DNA of 64,000 bases from Thinopyrum elongatum (GCA_011799875.1 CM022297.1:516745707-516809706), one strand, 5' to 3'; shown: positions 1-12,702, counted from the first letter of the stretch. The notes: generated by a model not told the origin, from the letters alone. Made by a program: numbers and translations.

Positions 1-320
1 CCGACGACCAGGAGTAGGATTCGGAGGGTCCTAGGCAGGAGGCCTACGCCTTTCGATCGTAGTATTTTATTTTGCCCGCCTTTCTAAAGGCCTATCTGTT
101 TCTCTGTAATATCTGTACCCAGATATCTGATGCTTCCGCTGACACTTGTATGCCATTGAGCTATGTATTCGAGCCCTCGAGGCCCTGGCTTGTAATATAA
201 AGCTTGTATGACTTTATTTATGTTTTAGAGTTGTGTTGTGATATCTTCAAGTGAGTCCTTAGGCTTGATCATGTGCATTTGCGTGTATGATTAGTGCATG
301 ATTAAGCCGGGGTCATCACA
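1..320 (+). mobile_element. 3' end of a long gypsy LTR (plus orientation)
   Basis: This is the terminal part of the same LTR family as 21210-28872, in the opposite orientation. The shared stretch includes the CCTCGAGG block and the segment ending in GGTCATCACA at 320. Sequence changes abruptly at 321 to a different LTR, so this element appears inserted in the 3' LTR of the element at 321-8635. Its remainder lies left of the window, so no target duplication can be checked. Confidence 0.8.
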
Positions 321-550
321 GGTGGGTCCCCCTCGATTGATTCTTTCACCAATATTTTTTATTTATTCCAAAAATATTCTCCGTGAAGTTTCAGGTCATT
401 CCGAGAACTTTTATTTCTGCACAAAAATAACACCATGCAATTCTGCTGAAAACAGCGTCAATTCGGGTTAGTTCCATTCAAATCATGCAAATTAGAGTCC
501 AAAACAAGGGCAAAAGAGTTTGGAAAAGTAGATACGATGGAGACGTATCA
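321..550 (-). repeat. Truncated 3' LTR of the 321-8635 element
   Basis: About 230 bp match the start of the LTR at 7233-8635, including the TGATACGTCTCC start (minus strand) and the 'caaaacaagggcaaaagag' block. The start abuts a polypurine tract whose complement is actcccccaagctt at 551-564, as expected for a 3' LTR. Confidence 0.85.
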
Positions 551-2862
551 ACTCCCCCAAGCTTAACCCATTGCTTGTCCTCAAGCAATTCAGTTGACAA
601 ACTGAAAGTGATAAAGAAAAACTTTTACAAACTCTGTTTAATCTTGTTGTTGCAAATATGTAAAGCCAGCATTCAAGTTTTTAGCAAAGATTATGAACTA
701 ACCACATTCGAAATAACACTTAGGTCTCATGTTTACTCATATCAATGGCACAATCAACTAGCGAGTAATAATAATAAATCTCGGATGACAACAATTTTCC
801 AAAACAATCATGATATGATATAACAAGATGGTATCTCGCTAGTCCTTTATGAGACCGCACAACATAAATGCAGAGCACCCCTGAAGATCAAGGACTGACT
901 AGACATTGTAATTCATGGTAAAAGAGATCCAGTCATAATCAATATCAATTAATAGCAAAGCATACAAATGACAATGGTGCTCTCTAACTGGTGCTTTTTA
1001 TAAGAGAATGATGACTCAACATAAAAGTAAATAGATAGGCCCTTCACAGAGGGAAGCAGGGATTTGCAGAGGTGCCAGAGCTCGAGCTTTTAAAACAGAG
1101 ATGAATATAATTTTGAGCAATATGCTTTCATTGTCAATATAACGACCAAGAGATCTTGATATCTTCCATGCTACATACATTATAGGCGGTTCCCAAATAG
1201 AATGGTAAGGTTTTTTACTCCCCCTCAACCAACAAGCACACTCCACGGCTGGTCCAAAACAACGGGTACCGTCCATACAAGCAACAATCCTGGGGGAGTT
1301 TTGTTTTAATTTATTTTGATTTGAGCATGGGACTGGGCATCCCGATTACCAGCCATTTTCTCGTGAATGATGAGCAGAGTCCACTCATCGTGAGAATAAC
1401 CCACCTAGCATGGAAGATACTGACATCCCCCAATCGCTACATGAGCGATTCAGGCATAAAAACATATTATCATTTGAAGGTTTAGAGTTTGGCACATGCA
1501 AATTTACTTGAAACGGCATGTAAATACTGCATATAGGAAGGTATGGTGGACTCATATGGAATAACTTTGGGTTTATGGAAGTGGATGCACAAGCAGTATT
1601 CCCGCTTAGTGCAAGTGAAGGCTAGCAAAAGATCGGGGAGCGACCAGCTAGAGAGTGACAACAATCATAAACATGCATTGAGAGTAACCAACATTGAGTG
1701 CAAGCATGAGTAGGATATAAATCACCATGAACATAAATATCGTGGAGGCTATGTTGATTTTGTTTCAACTACATGTGTGAACATGCGCCAAGTCAAGCAA
1801 CTCGAATCATTCAAAGGAGGATACCATCCTATCATACTATATCACAACCATTTTAAAGGCATGTCGGCACGCAAGGTAAACCATTATAAACTCCTAGCTA
1901 ATTAAGCATGGCATGAGTAACTATAATCTCTAATTGTCATTGCAAACATGTTTCATTCATAATAGGCTGAATCAGGAACGATGAACTAATCATATTTACA
2001 AAAACAAGATAGGTCGAGTTCATACCAGCTTTTCCTCATCTCAATCATTTCATCATATATCGTCATTATTGCCTTTCACTTGCACGACCGAACGATGTGA
2101 ATAATAATAATAGTGCACGTGCATTGGACTAAGCTGGAATCTGCAAACATTTATTCAAAGGAGAAGACAAGGTAATATGGGCTCTTTGTTAGATCAACAA
2201 TAATGCATATGAGAGCCACTCAACATTTTCATTGTGGTCATCTCCTCTCGACCCCCAAAGAAAAGAAAAGAATTTTAAAGAAACACACTGAAATGTTTTT
2301 GGAGTTTTTGTTTTTCTGAAGAAAGTAAAAAAGGAACGAGAAAAACTATTTACACGGGAAAGCTCCCAACAAGCAAAAGAAGAACGAGAAATCTTTTTGG
2401 GTTTTCTTTAATACTACAACTAAGCATGGTAGGGAAATAAACTACAACTATTTTTTTGTTTTCCTCAAAGTTTTTCAAACACACAAGAAGAAAGCCGGAA
2501 AAAAAAGTAAACTACCATGAATAATACAATGAAAACTTATGAACACCGACAACGGGAATGAATGTGTGAACATGAATGTAATGTTGGTGAGAAATACGTA
2601 CTCCCCCAAGCTTAGGCTTTTAGCCCAAGTTGGTTTAGGGCCATGACTGGCCCGGATTGTATCCGAAATCATAGTTGGGGTTGTACTGTGCTGCGGCAGC
2701 TACCGCTTGGCGAGCTGCTGCTTGAAGGCGAGCGGCCTTCGCTTCTCTCTCATACTCGTTCGCCTCCTCTCTAGTTATAAAACAACTCCCATTTACCTGA
2801 AAGTTAAAGAAGGCAGGAGCAGGAAGGGTAATATGGACAGCACGCCGTCTGTCAAAGATTAG
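551..2862 (-). other. 3' noncoding region and polypurine tract of the element
   Basis: The polypurine tract abuts the 3' LTR at 551. The remaining 2.3 kb is AT-rich and holds no ORF I can support. A second copy of the motif ctcccccaagctta occurs at about 2602, so this region may itself be composite. Confidence 0.6.
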
Positions 2863-3660
2863 TCAGTAATGGAGGGACTGTTCGTTCCTCTCAAGAAACT
2901 GGTAGCGTACCATAGCACCATAATCTAGAAAAGCAGGTGGCAACTCAATCTCATTCCCTCTTATGGGTACACCAAGATAATTAGCTAAACGAGTTGCATA
3001 AATCCCACCAAATAAATCTCCATCTTTAGCATTAAGATGTAACCTCCTCGCAATAATAGCCCCCAAGTTATAATGCCTATCACCTAACACCGCACACTTG
3101 AGGACACTAAGATCTGGAACGCAAAGGTGGCTATGATCATGTTTACCATTAAAGCATCTACCTATAAAGAGAGCAAAATAATGTATGGCAGGAAAGTGAA
3201 TGCTCCCTATGGTAGCTTGTGTGATATTTCTAGTTTCTCCCACAGTGATGCTAGCAAGGAAATCATTGTATTCAGCTTTGTGAGGCTCACTAAGAAGGCC
3301 CCATTGTGGGATCTTGCAAGCAGTATTAAAATCTTCAAGGTCCATGGTGTATGATTCATCATAAAGATCAAATAAAATAGTATGGGTATTACGCTTAGAT
3401 GAAAATTCAAACCTCCGCACAAAGGAATCGGTGAGGTAGTAGTATTGTTGGCACTTATCTGACACGAAGTCCTCAAGGCTGGCATTTTGTACATATGCAT
3501 CAAACTCATCCTTGAACCCTGCATGAACCATTAATTCATCCGATGGCCATTCACAAGGCCGCACTTGAGCTTCCCTTGGTGGTTCAAGGTCTGGCTCATG
3601 TATCGCGAGCCTAGGTGCTTGTTTCCTCGAAGAACCACCTTGGTACATTTTCCTAGACAT
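2863..3660 (-). CDS. Athila ORF1-like 265-aa protein of a retrotransposon
   Basis: This open frame begins at an ATG (MSRKMYQGGSSRKQ) and encodes 265 aa with no stop. A basic, polar N-terminus is followed by a globular region rich in aromatic residues, with the motifs FDLYDESYTMDLEDFN and ARRLHLNAKDGDLFGGIYAT. I read it as resembling the plant retrotransposon ORF often placed downstream of pol in Athila-type elements (Pfam ATHILA ORF-1 family). That assignment is from memory and only moderately sure. No transmembrane segment is obvious, so an envelope function is not supported. It lies on the same strand as the gag remnant, at the position where pol would end, but pol is missing. Its integrity contrasts with the broken gag. 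Confidence 0.6.
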   Translation of the reverse strand: MSRKMYQGGSSRKQAPRLAIHEPDLEPPREAQVRPCEWPSDELMVHAGFKDEFDAYVQNASLEDFVSDKCQQYYYLTDSFVRRFEFSSKRNTHTILFDLYDESYTMDLEDFNTACKIPQWGLLSEPHKAEYNDFLASITVGETRNITQATIGSIHFPAIHYFALFIGRCFNGKHDHSHLCVPDLSVLKCAVLGDRHYNLGAIIARRLHLNAKDGDLFGGIYATRLANYLGVPIRGNEIELPPAFLDYGAMVRYQFLERNEQSLHY

Positions 3661-4429
3661 TTTTCTTCCTCTAAAAAATTTCTAAAATTTTTAGTGACTC
3701 AAAATAAAAGTGAACCAAACTCAACAAAATTGATAGCAACTACTCCTACAAGTGTCTAGAGGCTATATCATGCATCAAAACTACTTTGGACCATATAAAT
3801 TTGACATGCACGCTCAAGAACAGGGTCACCACAGCAGCAAAAATTTGCAATAAATAAAGCACTAGAATAAAAACTAATTGGACCATTGGAGGAGTCACAT
3901 ACCGAAGAACAATCCCCCAAAACAGTTTTGCAAATAGAGCTTTACACAAGGAGATCGAAAATGGCAGCAAAATGAGCAAGAACACAGGTTTGAGCTACGG
4001 GATGATGTTTTCTGGAGGAAGATGAAGTGGATAGGTACTGGAATAAGTGGTGGGGACCCACGTGGGACCCACAAGGCAGGGGGCGCGCCCTCCACCCTTG
4101 TGTCCCACTGGTGCATCCCCCTGGTGCAATCTCAGTGCCAGAAATTCTAAAATATTCTATAAAAAATCATAATTAATTTTCAGGGCAATTGGAGAACTTT
4201 TATTTTCAGGACATTTTTTATTGCACGGATAATTCAGAAAACAGATAGATAATACTATTTTTGCTTTATTTATTCTAAATATCAAAAAGTAAAAAGTAAG
4301 TACAGAAAGTTGTTCCTTCTAAATTCATCCATCTCATGCTCATCAAAAGGAATTCGTTAACAAGGTTGATCAAGTCTTATTAACAAACCTCTTTCGAATA
4401 ACATGAAACCGGAAAATTTTGGAATAACA
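3661..4429. other. Noncoding spacer where pol should be
   Basis: This is AT-rich sequence with one GC-rich patch near 4040-4100 (GGGCGCGCCCTCCACCC) that resembles LTR U3 sequence such as that near 8380. No reverse transcriptase or integrase motifs were found in any frame. Confidence 0.5.
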
Positions 4430-7163
4430 CTAAGTTACCTCAACGGGGATATGCATGTCCCCAACAATAAGAATATCATATTTCTTTTTGACAGTAGGGA
4501 GAGGGAATTCAAAACCTCCAATAGTAATAGTTGAAAATTTTCCAATAGAATTGATACTATGAACTTGAGGTTGTTTCTTCGGAAAGTGTACAGTATGCTC
4601 CGTACCATTAACATGAAAAGTGACATTGCCTTTATTGCAATCAATAACAGCCCCTGCAGTATTCAAAAAGGGTCTACCAAGGATGATCGACATACTGTCG
4701 TCCTCGGGAATATCAAGAATAACAAAGTCCGTTAAGATAGTAACATTTGCAACCACAACAGGCACATCCTCACAAATACCGATGGGTATAGCAGTTGATT
4801 TATCAGCCATTTGCAAAGAGATTTCAGTAGGTGTCAACTTATTCAATTCAAGTCTACGATATAAAGAGAAAGGCATAACACTAACACCGGCTCCGAGATC
4901 ACATAAAGCAGTTTTAACATAGTTTCTTTAATGGAGCATGGTATAGTTGGAACTCCTGGGTCTCCAAGTTTCTTTGGTATTCCACCCTTAAAAGTGTAAT
5001 TAGCAAGCATGGTGGAAATTTCAGCTTCAGGTATCTTTCTTTTATTTGTAACAATATCTTTCATATACTTAGCATAAGGAGGCATTTTAAGCATATCGGT
5101 TAAACGCATACGCAAAAAGATAGGTCTAATCATTTCGGCAAAGCGCTCAAAATCCTCATCATCCTTTTTCTTGGATGGCTTAGGAGGAAAGGGCATGGGT
5201 TTCTGAACCCATGGTTCTCTTTCTTTACCATGTTTCCTAGCAACAAAGTCTCTCTTATCATAACGTTGATTCTTTGATTGTGGGTTATCAAGATCAATAG
5301 CAGGTTCAATCTCTATATCATTATCATTACTAGGTTGAGCATCAACATGAACATCATCATTAACATTATCACTAGGTTCATGTTCATCACCAGATTGTGT
5401 CTTAGCATCAGAAATAGAAATATCATTGGAATTCTCAGGTGTATCTATAACAGGTTCACTAGAAGCATGCAAAGTCCTATCAGTTTTCTTCTTTTTATTA
5501 GGACTAGGTGCATCAGTATTAATTCTCTGAGAATCTTGCTCAACTCTCCTAGGATGACCCTCCGGATACAAAGATTCCTGAGTCATCTTACTTCCTCTAG
5601 TCATAACCCTAACAGCATTATCATTGTTCTTACTATTCAACTCATTAAGCAAATCATCCTGTGCCTTAAGTACTTGTTCTACTTGAGTTGTAACCATGGA
5701 AGCATGTTTACTAATAATCTTAAGATCATTAACAGTTCTACTCATATAATCACCTAAGTAATCAAGCATATGAGCATTACATTTCAATTGTCTACTAACA
5801 TAAGCATTGAAATTTTCTTATTTAACAATAAAATTATCAAACTCATCCAAGATTTGACTAGCAGACTTATTATGAGGAATATCACCTTCATCAAATGTAT
5901 AAAGAGAATTTACCTCTACTACCTGTGTCGGGATATCAACACCATGTATTTCTTCAATAGGCGGTAAATTCTTAACATCTTCAGCTTTAATACCTTTTTC
6001 TTTCATAGATTTCTTTGCCTCTTGCATATCTTCAGGACTGAGAAATAAAATACCTCTTTTGTTCCGAGTTGGATTAGGTGGTGGTTCGGGAAGAGTCCAA
6101 TCATTATCATTACTCAATATATTATTCAATAGCAATTTAGCTTGTTCAACAGTTCGTTCCCTGAAAATACAACTAGCACAATTATCTTGGTGGTCCCTAG
6201 AAGCATCGGTTAGTCCATTATAAAAGATATCAAGTATTTTGTTTTTCTTGAGAGGATGATCAGGCAAAGCATTAAGTAATTGGAGAAGCCTCCCCCAAGC
6301 TTGTGGGAGACTCTCTTCTTCAGATTGCACAAAGTTAAATATTTCCTGTAGGGCAACTTGTTTCTTATGAGCAGGGAAATATTTTTGAGAGAAGTAATAA
6401 ATCATATCCTGGGGACTATGCACACAACCAGGAGCAAGAGAATTAAACCATAACTTAGCATCACCCTTTAACGAGAAAGGAAAAAATTTAAGAATATAAT
6501 AGTAGCGGATTTTTTCCTCATGAGCAAATAGGGTGGCTATATAATTCAATTTAGTAAGGTGTGCCACAACAGTTTCAGATTAATAACCATAGAAAGGATC
6601 AGATTCAACCAAAGTAATTAACTCAGGATCGACAGAGAATTCATAATCCTTATCAGTAACAAAGATAGGTGAAGTAGCAAACTTAGGATCATATTGCATT
6701 CTAGCATTCAAAGACTTTTCTTTCAGCTTAGCTAACAATTTCTTAAGATCCTCTCTATCATTGCAAGCAAGTCTCTAGCAGTTTCTTCATCCATAACATA
6801 ACCCTCAAGTACAACAGGTAATTCATATCTAGGGGGAGAATCATAATCTTCAGTTTCAATGATATCATCAGTTTTAGTAATTTCATTTTCTCTAACCCTA
6901 GCAAGTTATTCATCAAGAAATTCACCTAGTGGCACAGTATCATCAAGCAAAGCAGTAGTATCATTATAAGCATCATGCATAGCAGAAGTGGCATCATCAA
7001 TTACTTGCGACATATCAGAATTACTAGCAGGTGTAGGTGTCGCAAGCTTACTCAAAACAGAAGGTGAATCAAGTGCAGAGCTAGATGGCAGTTCCTTACC
7101 TCCCCTCGTAGTAGAGGGGTAGATCTTAGTTTTGGTATCTTTCAAATTCTTCATAGTGATCAA
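4430..7163 (-). pseudogene. gag-protease remnant of the Athila-like element
   Basis: Several collinear minus-strand frames form one broken gag-protease gene. The N-terminus is at 7163-6906 and ends at an in-frame stop. A gag capsid-like domain is at 6567-5818 (motifs KGDAKLWFNSL and LPQAWGRLLQLLN), and a linker follows at 5787-4843. An aspartic protease follows, with its active-site region DLGAGVSVMP near 4905-4870 and the flap-side motif ILGRPFLNTAGAVIDC near 4690-4640. Reading needs frame changes near 4920 and 5810 and passes stops near 6570 and 6903, so no intact polyprotein can be made. The coding sequence ends after the protease, with no RT. Confidence 0.75.
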
Positions 7164-7204
7164 CAGATATAAATCCCAAGTGACTCAGAGAATAGAGCTA
7201 TGCT

Positions 7205-7221
7205 CCCCGGCAACGGCGCCA
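7205..7221 (-). other. Primer binding site, tRNA-Asp type
   Basis: The minus strand reads TGGCGCCGTTGCCGGGG a few bases inside the 5' LTR end. This is the tRNA-Asp-type priming sequence used by Athila-like plant gypsy elements. Confidence 0.8.
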
Positions 7222-7232
7222 GAAAAAGGTCT

Positions 7233-8635
7233 TGATAACCCACAAGTATAGGGGATCGCAACAGTTTTCGAGGGTAGAGTATTCAACCCAAATTTATTGA
7301 TTCGACACAAGGGGAGCCAAAGAATATTCTCAAGTATTAGCAGCTGAGTTGTCAATTCAACCACACCTGAAAGACTTAATATCTGCAGCAAAGTATTTAT
7401 TAGCAAAGTAGTATGGAAGTAACAGTAACGGTGGCAAAAGTAACAGTAACAGTTTTGTAGCAATCGTAACAGTGGCAACGGAAAAGTAACGAAGCAAAGA
7501 TTGATATGTGAAAAGCTCGCAGGCAATGGATCAATGATGGATAATTATGTCGGATGGCATTCATCATGCAACAGTTATAACCTAGGGTGACACAGAACTA
7601 GCTCCAATTCATCAATATAATGTAGGCATGTATTCCATATATAGTCATACGTGCTTATGGAAAAGAACTTGCATGACATCTTTTGTCCTACCCTCCTGTG
7701 GCAGCGGGGTCCTAATGGAAACTAAGGGATATTAAGGCCTTCTTTTAATAGAGAACCGGACCAAAGCATTAGCACTTAGTGAATACATGAACTCCTCAAA
7801 CTACGGTCATCACCGGAAAGAATCCCAATTATTGTCACCTTGGGGTATGCGGATCATAACACGTAATAGGTGTCTATAACTTGCAAGATAGGATCAAGAA
7901 CACATATATATTCATGAAAACATAATAGGTTCAGATCTGAAATCATGGCACTCGGGCCCTAGTGACAAGCATTAGGCATAGCAAAGTCATAGCAACATCA
8001 ATCTTAGAACATAGTGGATACTAGGGATCAAACCCTAACAAAACTAACTCGATTACATGATAAATCTCATCCAACCCATCACCGTCCAGAAAGCCTACGA
8101 TGGAATTACACACGCACGGTGGTGAGCATCATGAAATTGGTGATGGAGGATGGTTGATGATGATGATGGCGACGATTTCCCCTCTCCGGAGCCCCGAACG
8201 GACTCCAGATCTGCCCTCCCGAGGAAGAACAGGAGGTGGCGGCGGCTCCGTATCATAAAACGTGATGAATCCTTCTCTCTGATTTTTTTCTCCCCGAACG
8301 TGAATATATGGAGTTGGAGTTGAGGTCGGTGGAGCTTCGTGGGACCCACAAGCTAGGGGCATGCTCAGGGGGGTAGGGCGCGCCCCCCACCCTTGTGGAC
8401 AGGTGGTGGGTCCCCCTCGGTTGATTCTTTCGCCAATATTTTTTATTTATTCCAAAAATATTCTCCATGAAGTTTCAGGTCATTCCGAGAACTTTTATTT
8501 CTGCACAAAAATAACACCATGGCAATTATGCTGAAAACAGCGTTAGTCCGGGTTAGTTCCATTCAAATCATGCAAATTAGAGTCCAAAACAAGGGCAAAA
8601 GAGTTTGGAAAAGTAGATACGATGGAGACGTATCA
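7233..8635 (-). repeat. 5' LTR of the 321-8635 element (1,403 bp)
   Basis: The minus-strand LTR begins TGATACGTCTCC at 8635 and ends GGGTTATCA at 7233, so its ends form the short inverted repeat TGATA/TATCA. It contains a GC-rich U3 patch near 8375 and a TATA-like atatat near 8305. Small ORFs inside it are not conserved genes. Confidence 0.85.
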
Positions 8636-9222
8636 CCTATTGACATAGTGCCTAGTGCCAGTTGTTGTTTTTGCTTGTTTTTTACTTCGCAGAATATCAG
8701 TACCAAACGAAGTCCAAACGCGGCGAAACTTTTTGGAGAATTTTTCTTGACCAGAAGACACCTGTTGGGCCAAAGAAGTACCAAAGGGGGGCTTCGAGGG
8801 GAGCACAACCCACCTGGGTGCGCCTGGGGGCCCAGGCGCGCCCTGGTGGGTTGTACCCACCTCGGCCGCCTCCCGCACCACCTCTTTACTCTATAAATAC
8901 CCCGAAAATCCAAAAACCCTAGGGGATTCGACGACACACAATTCCAGCCGCCGCAAGTTCTAGAACCACCAGATCCAATCTAGACACCATCACAGAGGGG
9001 TTCATCATCCTCATTGGTGCCTCTCCGATGATGCGTGAGTAGTTCATTGTAGACCTACGGGTCCGTAGTTAGTAGCTAGATGGCTTCCTCTCTCTCTCTC
9101 TTTTGATTCTCAATACAATGGTCTCTTGGAGATCTATTTGATGTAACTCTATTTGCGATGTGTTTGTTGGGATCTGATGAACTTTGAGTTTATGATCAGA
9201 TCTATTTATCCATGAAAGTTAC
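8636..9222 (+). repeat. Plus-orientation gypsy LTR fragment
   Basis: This matches, in opposite orientation, the LTR at 9594-10175 and, more loosely, the LTR at 12703-14219. It includes the CCTATTGACATA block, a GC-rich U3 with GGGCCCAGGCGCGCC, and the promoter motif CTCTATAAATACC at 8889. It starts mid-LTR because the 321-8635 element inserted there, and it stops abruptly near 9222. Confidence 0.75.
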
Positions 9223-10287
9223 TAGTGAAACAAGTAGACCGACTTCTGCCTGCATCTACTACTATTACTCCACACATCGACCGCTATCCAGCATGCATCT
9301 AGTGTATTAAGTTCATGGAGAAACGGAGTAATGCAATAAGAACGATGACATGATGTGGATGAGATCTATTAATGTAGGAATAACCCCATCTTGTTATCCT
9401 TAATAGCAACGATACATGCGTGTCTTGCTGCCCCTTCTGTCACTGGGAAAGAACACCACACGATCGAACCCATCACAAATCACCTCTTCCCATGGCAAGA
9501 AAAATCGATCTAGTTGGCCTAACTAAACCAAAGATTCGAAGAAGAAATATGAGGCTATAAGTAATCATGCATAAAAGAGATCAAAGAACTCAAATAACTT
9601 TCATGGATATAGATTTGATCATAAACTCAAAGTTCATCGGATCCCAACAAACACACCGCAAAAAAGAGTTAGATCAAATAGATCTCCAAGAGACCATTGT
9701 ATTGAGAATCAAAAAGAGAGAAGAGGCCATCAAGCTACTGCCTACGGACCCGTAGGTCTACAATGAACTACTCACGCATCATCGGAGAGGCACCAATGAG
9801 GATGATGAACCCCTCCGTGATGGTGCCTAGATTGGATCTTGCGGTCCTGGAACTTGCGGCGGCTGGAATTGTGTTTCGTTGACTCCCCTAGGGTTTTTGG
9901 AATATTGAGGTTATTATAGGGCGAAGAGGCGGTGCGGGAGGCCACCGAGGTGGGCACAACCCACCTGGGCGCGCCTGGGCCCCCAGGCGCGCCCTGGTGG
10001 GTTGTGCTCCCCTCGGAGCCCCCCTCTGGTACTTCTTTGGCCCAACAGGTGTCTTCTGGTCCAGAAAAATTCTCCAAAAAGTTTCGTTGCGTTTGGACTC
10101 CGTTTGGTATTGATTTTCTGTGAAGTAAAAAACCAGCAAAAAATAGCAACTGGCACTGGGCACTATGTCAATAGGTTAGTCCCAAAAAATTATATGAAGT
10201 TGCTATAAAATGATTGTAAAACATCCAAGAATGATAATATAACAGCATAGAACAAGCAAAAATTATAGATACGTTGGAGACGTATCA
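9223..10287 (-). repeat. Minus-orientation gypsy LTR fragment
   Basis: The minus strand starts TGATACGTCTCCAACG at 10287 and follows the LTR at 12397-10850 until about 9223, where the last 460 bp or so of the LTR are missing. It abuts the plus-orientation fragment, giving an inverted pair. Confidence 0.75.
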
Positions 10288-10849
10288 GTGATCAAATTCA
10301 TTCATAAGGACAAGGGTGGCTATCTTCTTAGCTCTAGGATCCTTTATAATAGGTAGCTCATAAAACAATGTTTGCAAGGTAGGATGAGTACGAATAAATC
10401 TATTCTCAAGTTTCAGGACTAGTGCTGAAATAGCTTCCGCATAAGTTTTAGTTCTTTTAAGTATAGGAGCATCATCACAAGTCAAAGTTCCAACGCAATT
10501 AAAGAATTCTTGGATGGCACCTTTTCATATAACATTCCCTTGTCCCAAAACAAAAGTTTTAGCATCCAGATTAGCAGAACGTCCAATCTTAGGAGTTCTG
10601 CCATCATCTGTTTCTGCCATACCAAAATCACTCATGATGATAGGTTCAAAGCAAGCAAAGAAACAAACAAGAAAAGGGCAAACAAAAAATATTTTTGTAT
10701 TTTTGTAAAAAACATTTTAGAAGTGGGGGAGATGAAAATGAGAGGCAAATGGCAAATAAAGTAATTGCATGGAGATGATATTTGTGATTGGGTACTTGAT
10801 AGATGTTGATGATGTCTCCCCGGCAACGGTGCCAGAAATTCTTCCTGAT
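10288..10849 (-). pseudogene. gag start and primer site of a truncated gypsy element
   Basis: Downstream (minus strand) of the LTR at 12397-10850 lies a primer site, TGGCACCGTTGCCGGGGA at 10834-10817, and then a short coding remnant to 10288. The readable part ends in ILKRTKTYAEAISALVLKLE and LFYELPIIKDPRAKKIATLV. It resembles the N-terminal region of a retrotransposon gag protein, but I cannot name the family. The frame is cut at 10287 by the start of another LTR, so that LTR's element probably inserted into this gag. Confidence 0.5.
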
Positions 10850-12397
10850 TGCTTCTATCTGTGTTGGTATTTCCCCGAAGAGGAGAGGATGATGCAACAC
10901 AGCGAAGGTAAGTATTTCCCTCAGTTATGAAACCAAGGTTATTAATCCAGTAGGAGAACCAAGCAACACTATGTAAACAGCACCTGCACACAAACAACCA
11001 AAACTTGCAACCCAACGCGTAAGAGGGGTTGTCAATCCCTCCTTAGTATTGAGATAGGTTAAATTGTATGAGATTTGATAAATAGATCTAGCAAAAACAC
11101 AAAATAAAGTAAATAAAGAAAAAGTGCAGCAAGGTATTTTTAGATTTAATATGATCGAAAATAGACCCCGGGGCCGTAATTTTCACTAGAGCCTTCTCAC
11201 AAGAAAATAGCATATGGTGGGTAAACAAATTACTGTTGGGCAATTGATAGAAAAGCGAATAATCATGACGATATCCAAGGCAATGATCATGTATATAGGC
11301 ATCACGTCCAAGATTAGTAGACCGACTCCTGCCTGCATCTACTACTATTACTCCACACATTGACCGCTATCCATCATGCATCTAGTGTATTAAGTTCATG
11401 GAAAAACGGAATAATGCAATAAGAACGATGACATGATGTAGACAAGATCTATTCATGTAGGAACAGACCCCATCTTTTTATCCTTAATAGCAAAGATACA
11501 TGTGTGTGATGTCTCTTTCGGTCACTGAGATAGAGCACCGCAAGATCGAACCCATCACAAAGCACCTCTTCCCATGGCAAGAAAAATCAATCTAGTTGGC
11601 CAAACCAAACCAAAATTTCAGAAAAGAAATATGAGGTTATAACAATCATGCATAAAAGAGTTCAGCAAAGACTCAAATAATATTCATGGATAGAATTGAT
11701 CATAAAATCACAATTCATCGGATCCCAACCAACACACCGCAAAAAGTCACTACATCAAATAGATCTCCAAGAACATCGAGGAGAACATTGTATTGAAGAT
11801 CAAAAAAAGAGAGAAGAAGCCATCTAGCTACGGACCCGTAGGTCTGTGGTAAACTACTCACGCATCATCGGAGGGGCAAGAAGGATGATGAAGAACCCCT
11901 CCGTGATTGTTGCCCCCTCCAGGAGAGTGCCGGAAGAGGCCTCTAGATTGGATCTCTTCTGGAACTTGCGGCGACGGAAACTGTATTCTCTCGACTCCCC
12001 TAGGGTTTTTGGGAGTTTAGAGTATTTATAGAGGTGGAGGTCGATGGAGAAGCTTCCCGTGGGCTCCACTACCCACCAGGGCGCGCCTGGGCCCCCTGGC
12101 ATGCCCTGGTGCCTAGTGGGCCCCACAGGCCTCCTCCCGTGTGCTCCTTTGGCTCCCTGAGTGTCTTCTGGGCAGAAAAAAATCTCCAAAAAGTTTGTTG
12201 CATTTGGACTTTGTTTGGTATTGATATTCTGCAAAGTAAAAAACAAGCAAAAAACAACAACTAGCACTGGGCACTATGTCAATAGGTTAGTCCCAAAAAT
12301 GATATAAAGTTGCTAGTAAATGAATATAAAACAACCAAGATTGATAATATAACTGCATGAAACAATAAAAAATTATAGATACATTGGAGACATATCA
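10850..12397 (-). repeat. Complete minus-orientation gypsy LTR (1,548 bp)
   Basis: The minus strand begins TGATATGTCTCCAATG at 12397 and ends GATAGAAGCA at 10850, next to a primer site, so this is a 5' LTR. A TATA-like motif (complement of ctctataaatac) lies near 12030. It is the inverted partner of the LTR at 12703-14219. Confidence 0.8.
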
Positions 12398-12702
12398 ATT
12401 TGATATAGCTAATATTTGAGTGTGTTTCATGAATGGATCAAAGATTGAGCATAATGGGCTAGGCATACCTTTCTTTAGTGTTGATATTTTGAAAGACATG
12501 GTTGCTTGTTGAGTATATATGCTTGAGTATTGATGTCCTCATGTCAATTACAGACTATTGCTTTGAATCATCCAAAGTCCAAATGTCCATGCTACAAAAG
12601 AAAAGAATATGTGATGAACATGTTTGGCAGCATTCCACATCAAAAATTCTGTTTTTATTATTTACCTACTCGAGGACGAGAAGGAATTAAGCTTGGGGAT
12701 GC
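12398..12702 (+). other. 3' internal remnant and polypurine tract of a plus-strand gypsy element
   Basis: About 300 bp of internal 3' sequence end in the polypurine tract AATTAAGCTTGGGGATGC at 12686-12702, directly before an LTR start. No gene is encoded. Confidence 0.6.

Larger units (their letters stand above)
321..8635 (-). mobile_element. Athila-like gypsy retrotransposon lacking RT and integrase
   Basis: Read on the minus strand, a full 5' LTR (8635 to 7233) is followed by a tRNA-Asp-type primer site (7221-7205), a decayed gag-protease region (7163-4430), an extra ORF (3660-2863), a long 3' noncoding part, a polypurine tract and the first 230 bp of the 3' LTR (550 to 321). The 3' LTR is cut off by the LTR at 1-320. 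No reverse transcriptase, RNase H or integrase is encoded, and protease is separated from the extra ORF by only about 770 bp of noncoding DNA. It is therefore a non-autonomous or internally deleted element. The primer site and 3' ORF suggest the Athila/Tat lineage (inference). Confidence 0.85.

Noticed and set aside
5278..5757. 159-aa plus-strand frame over the gag linker
   Set aside because: Low-complexity Ile/Asn/Ser translation, antisense to the gag-protease remnant.
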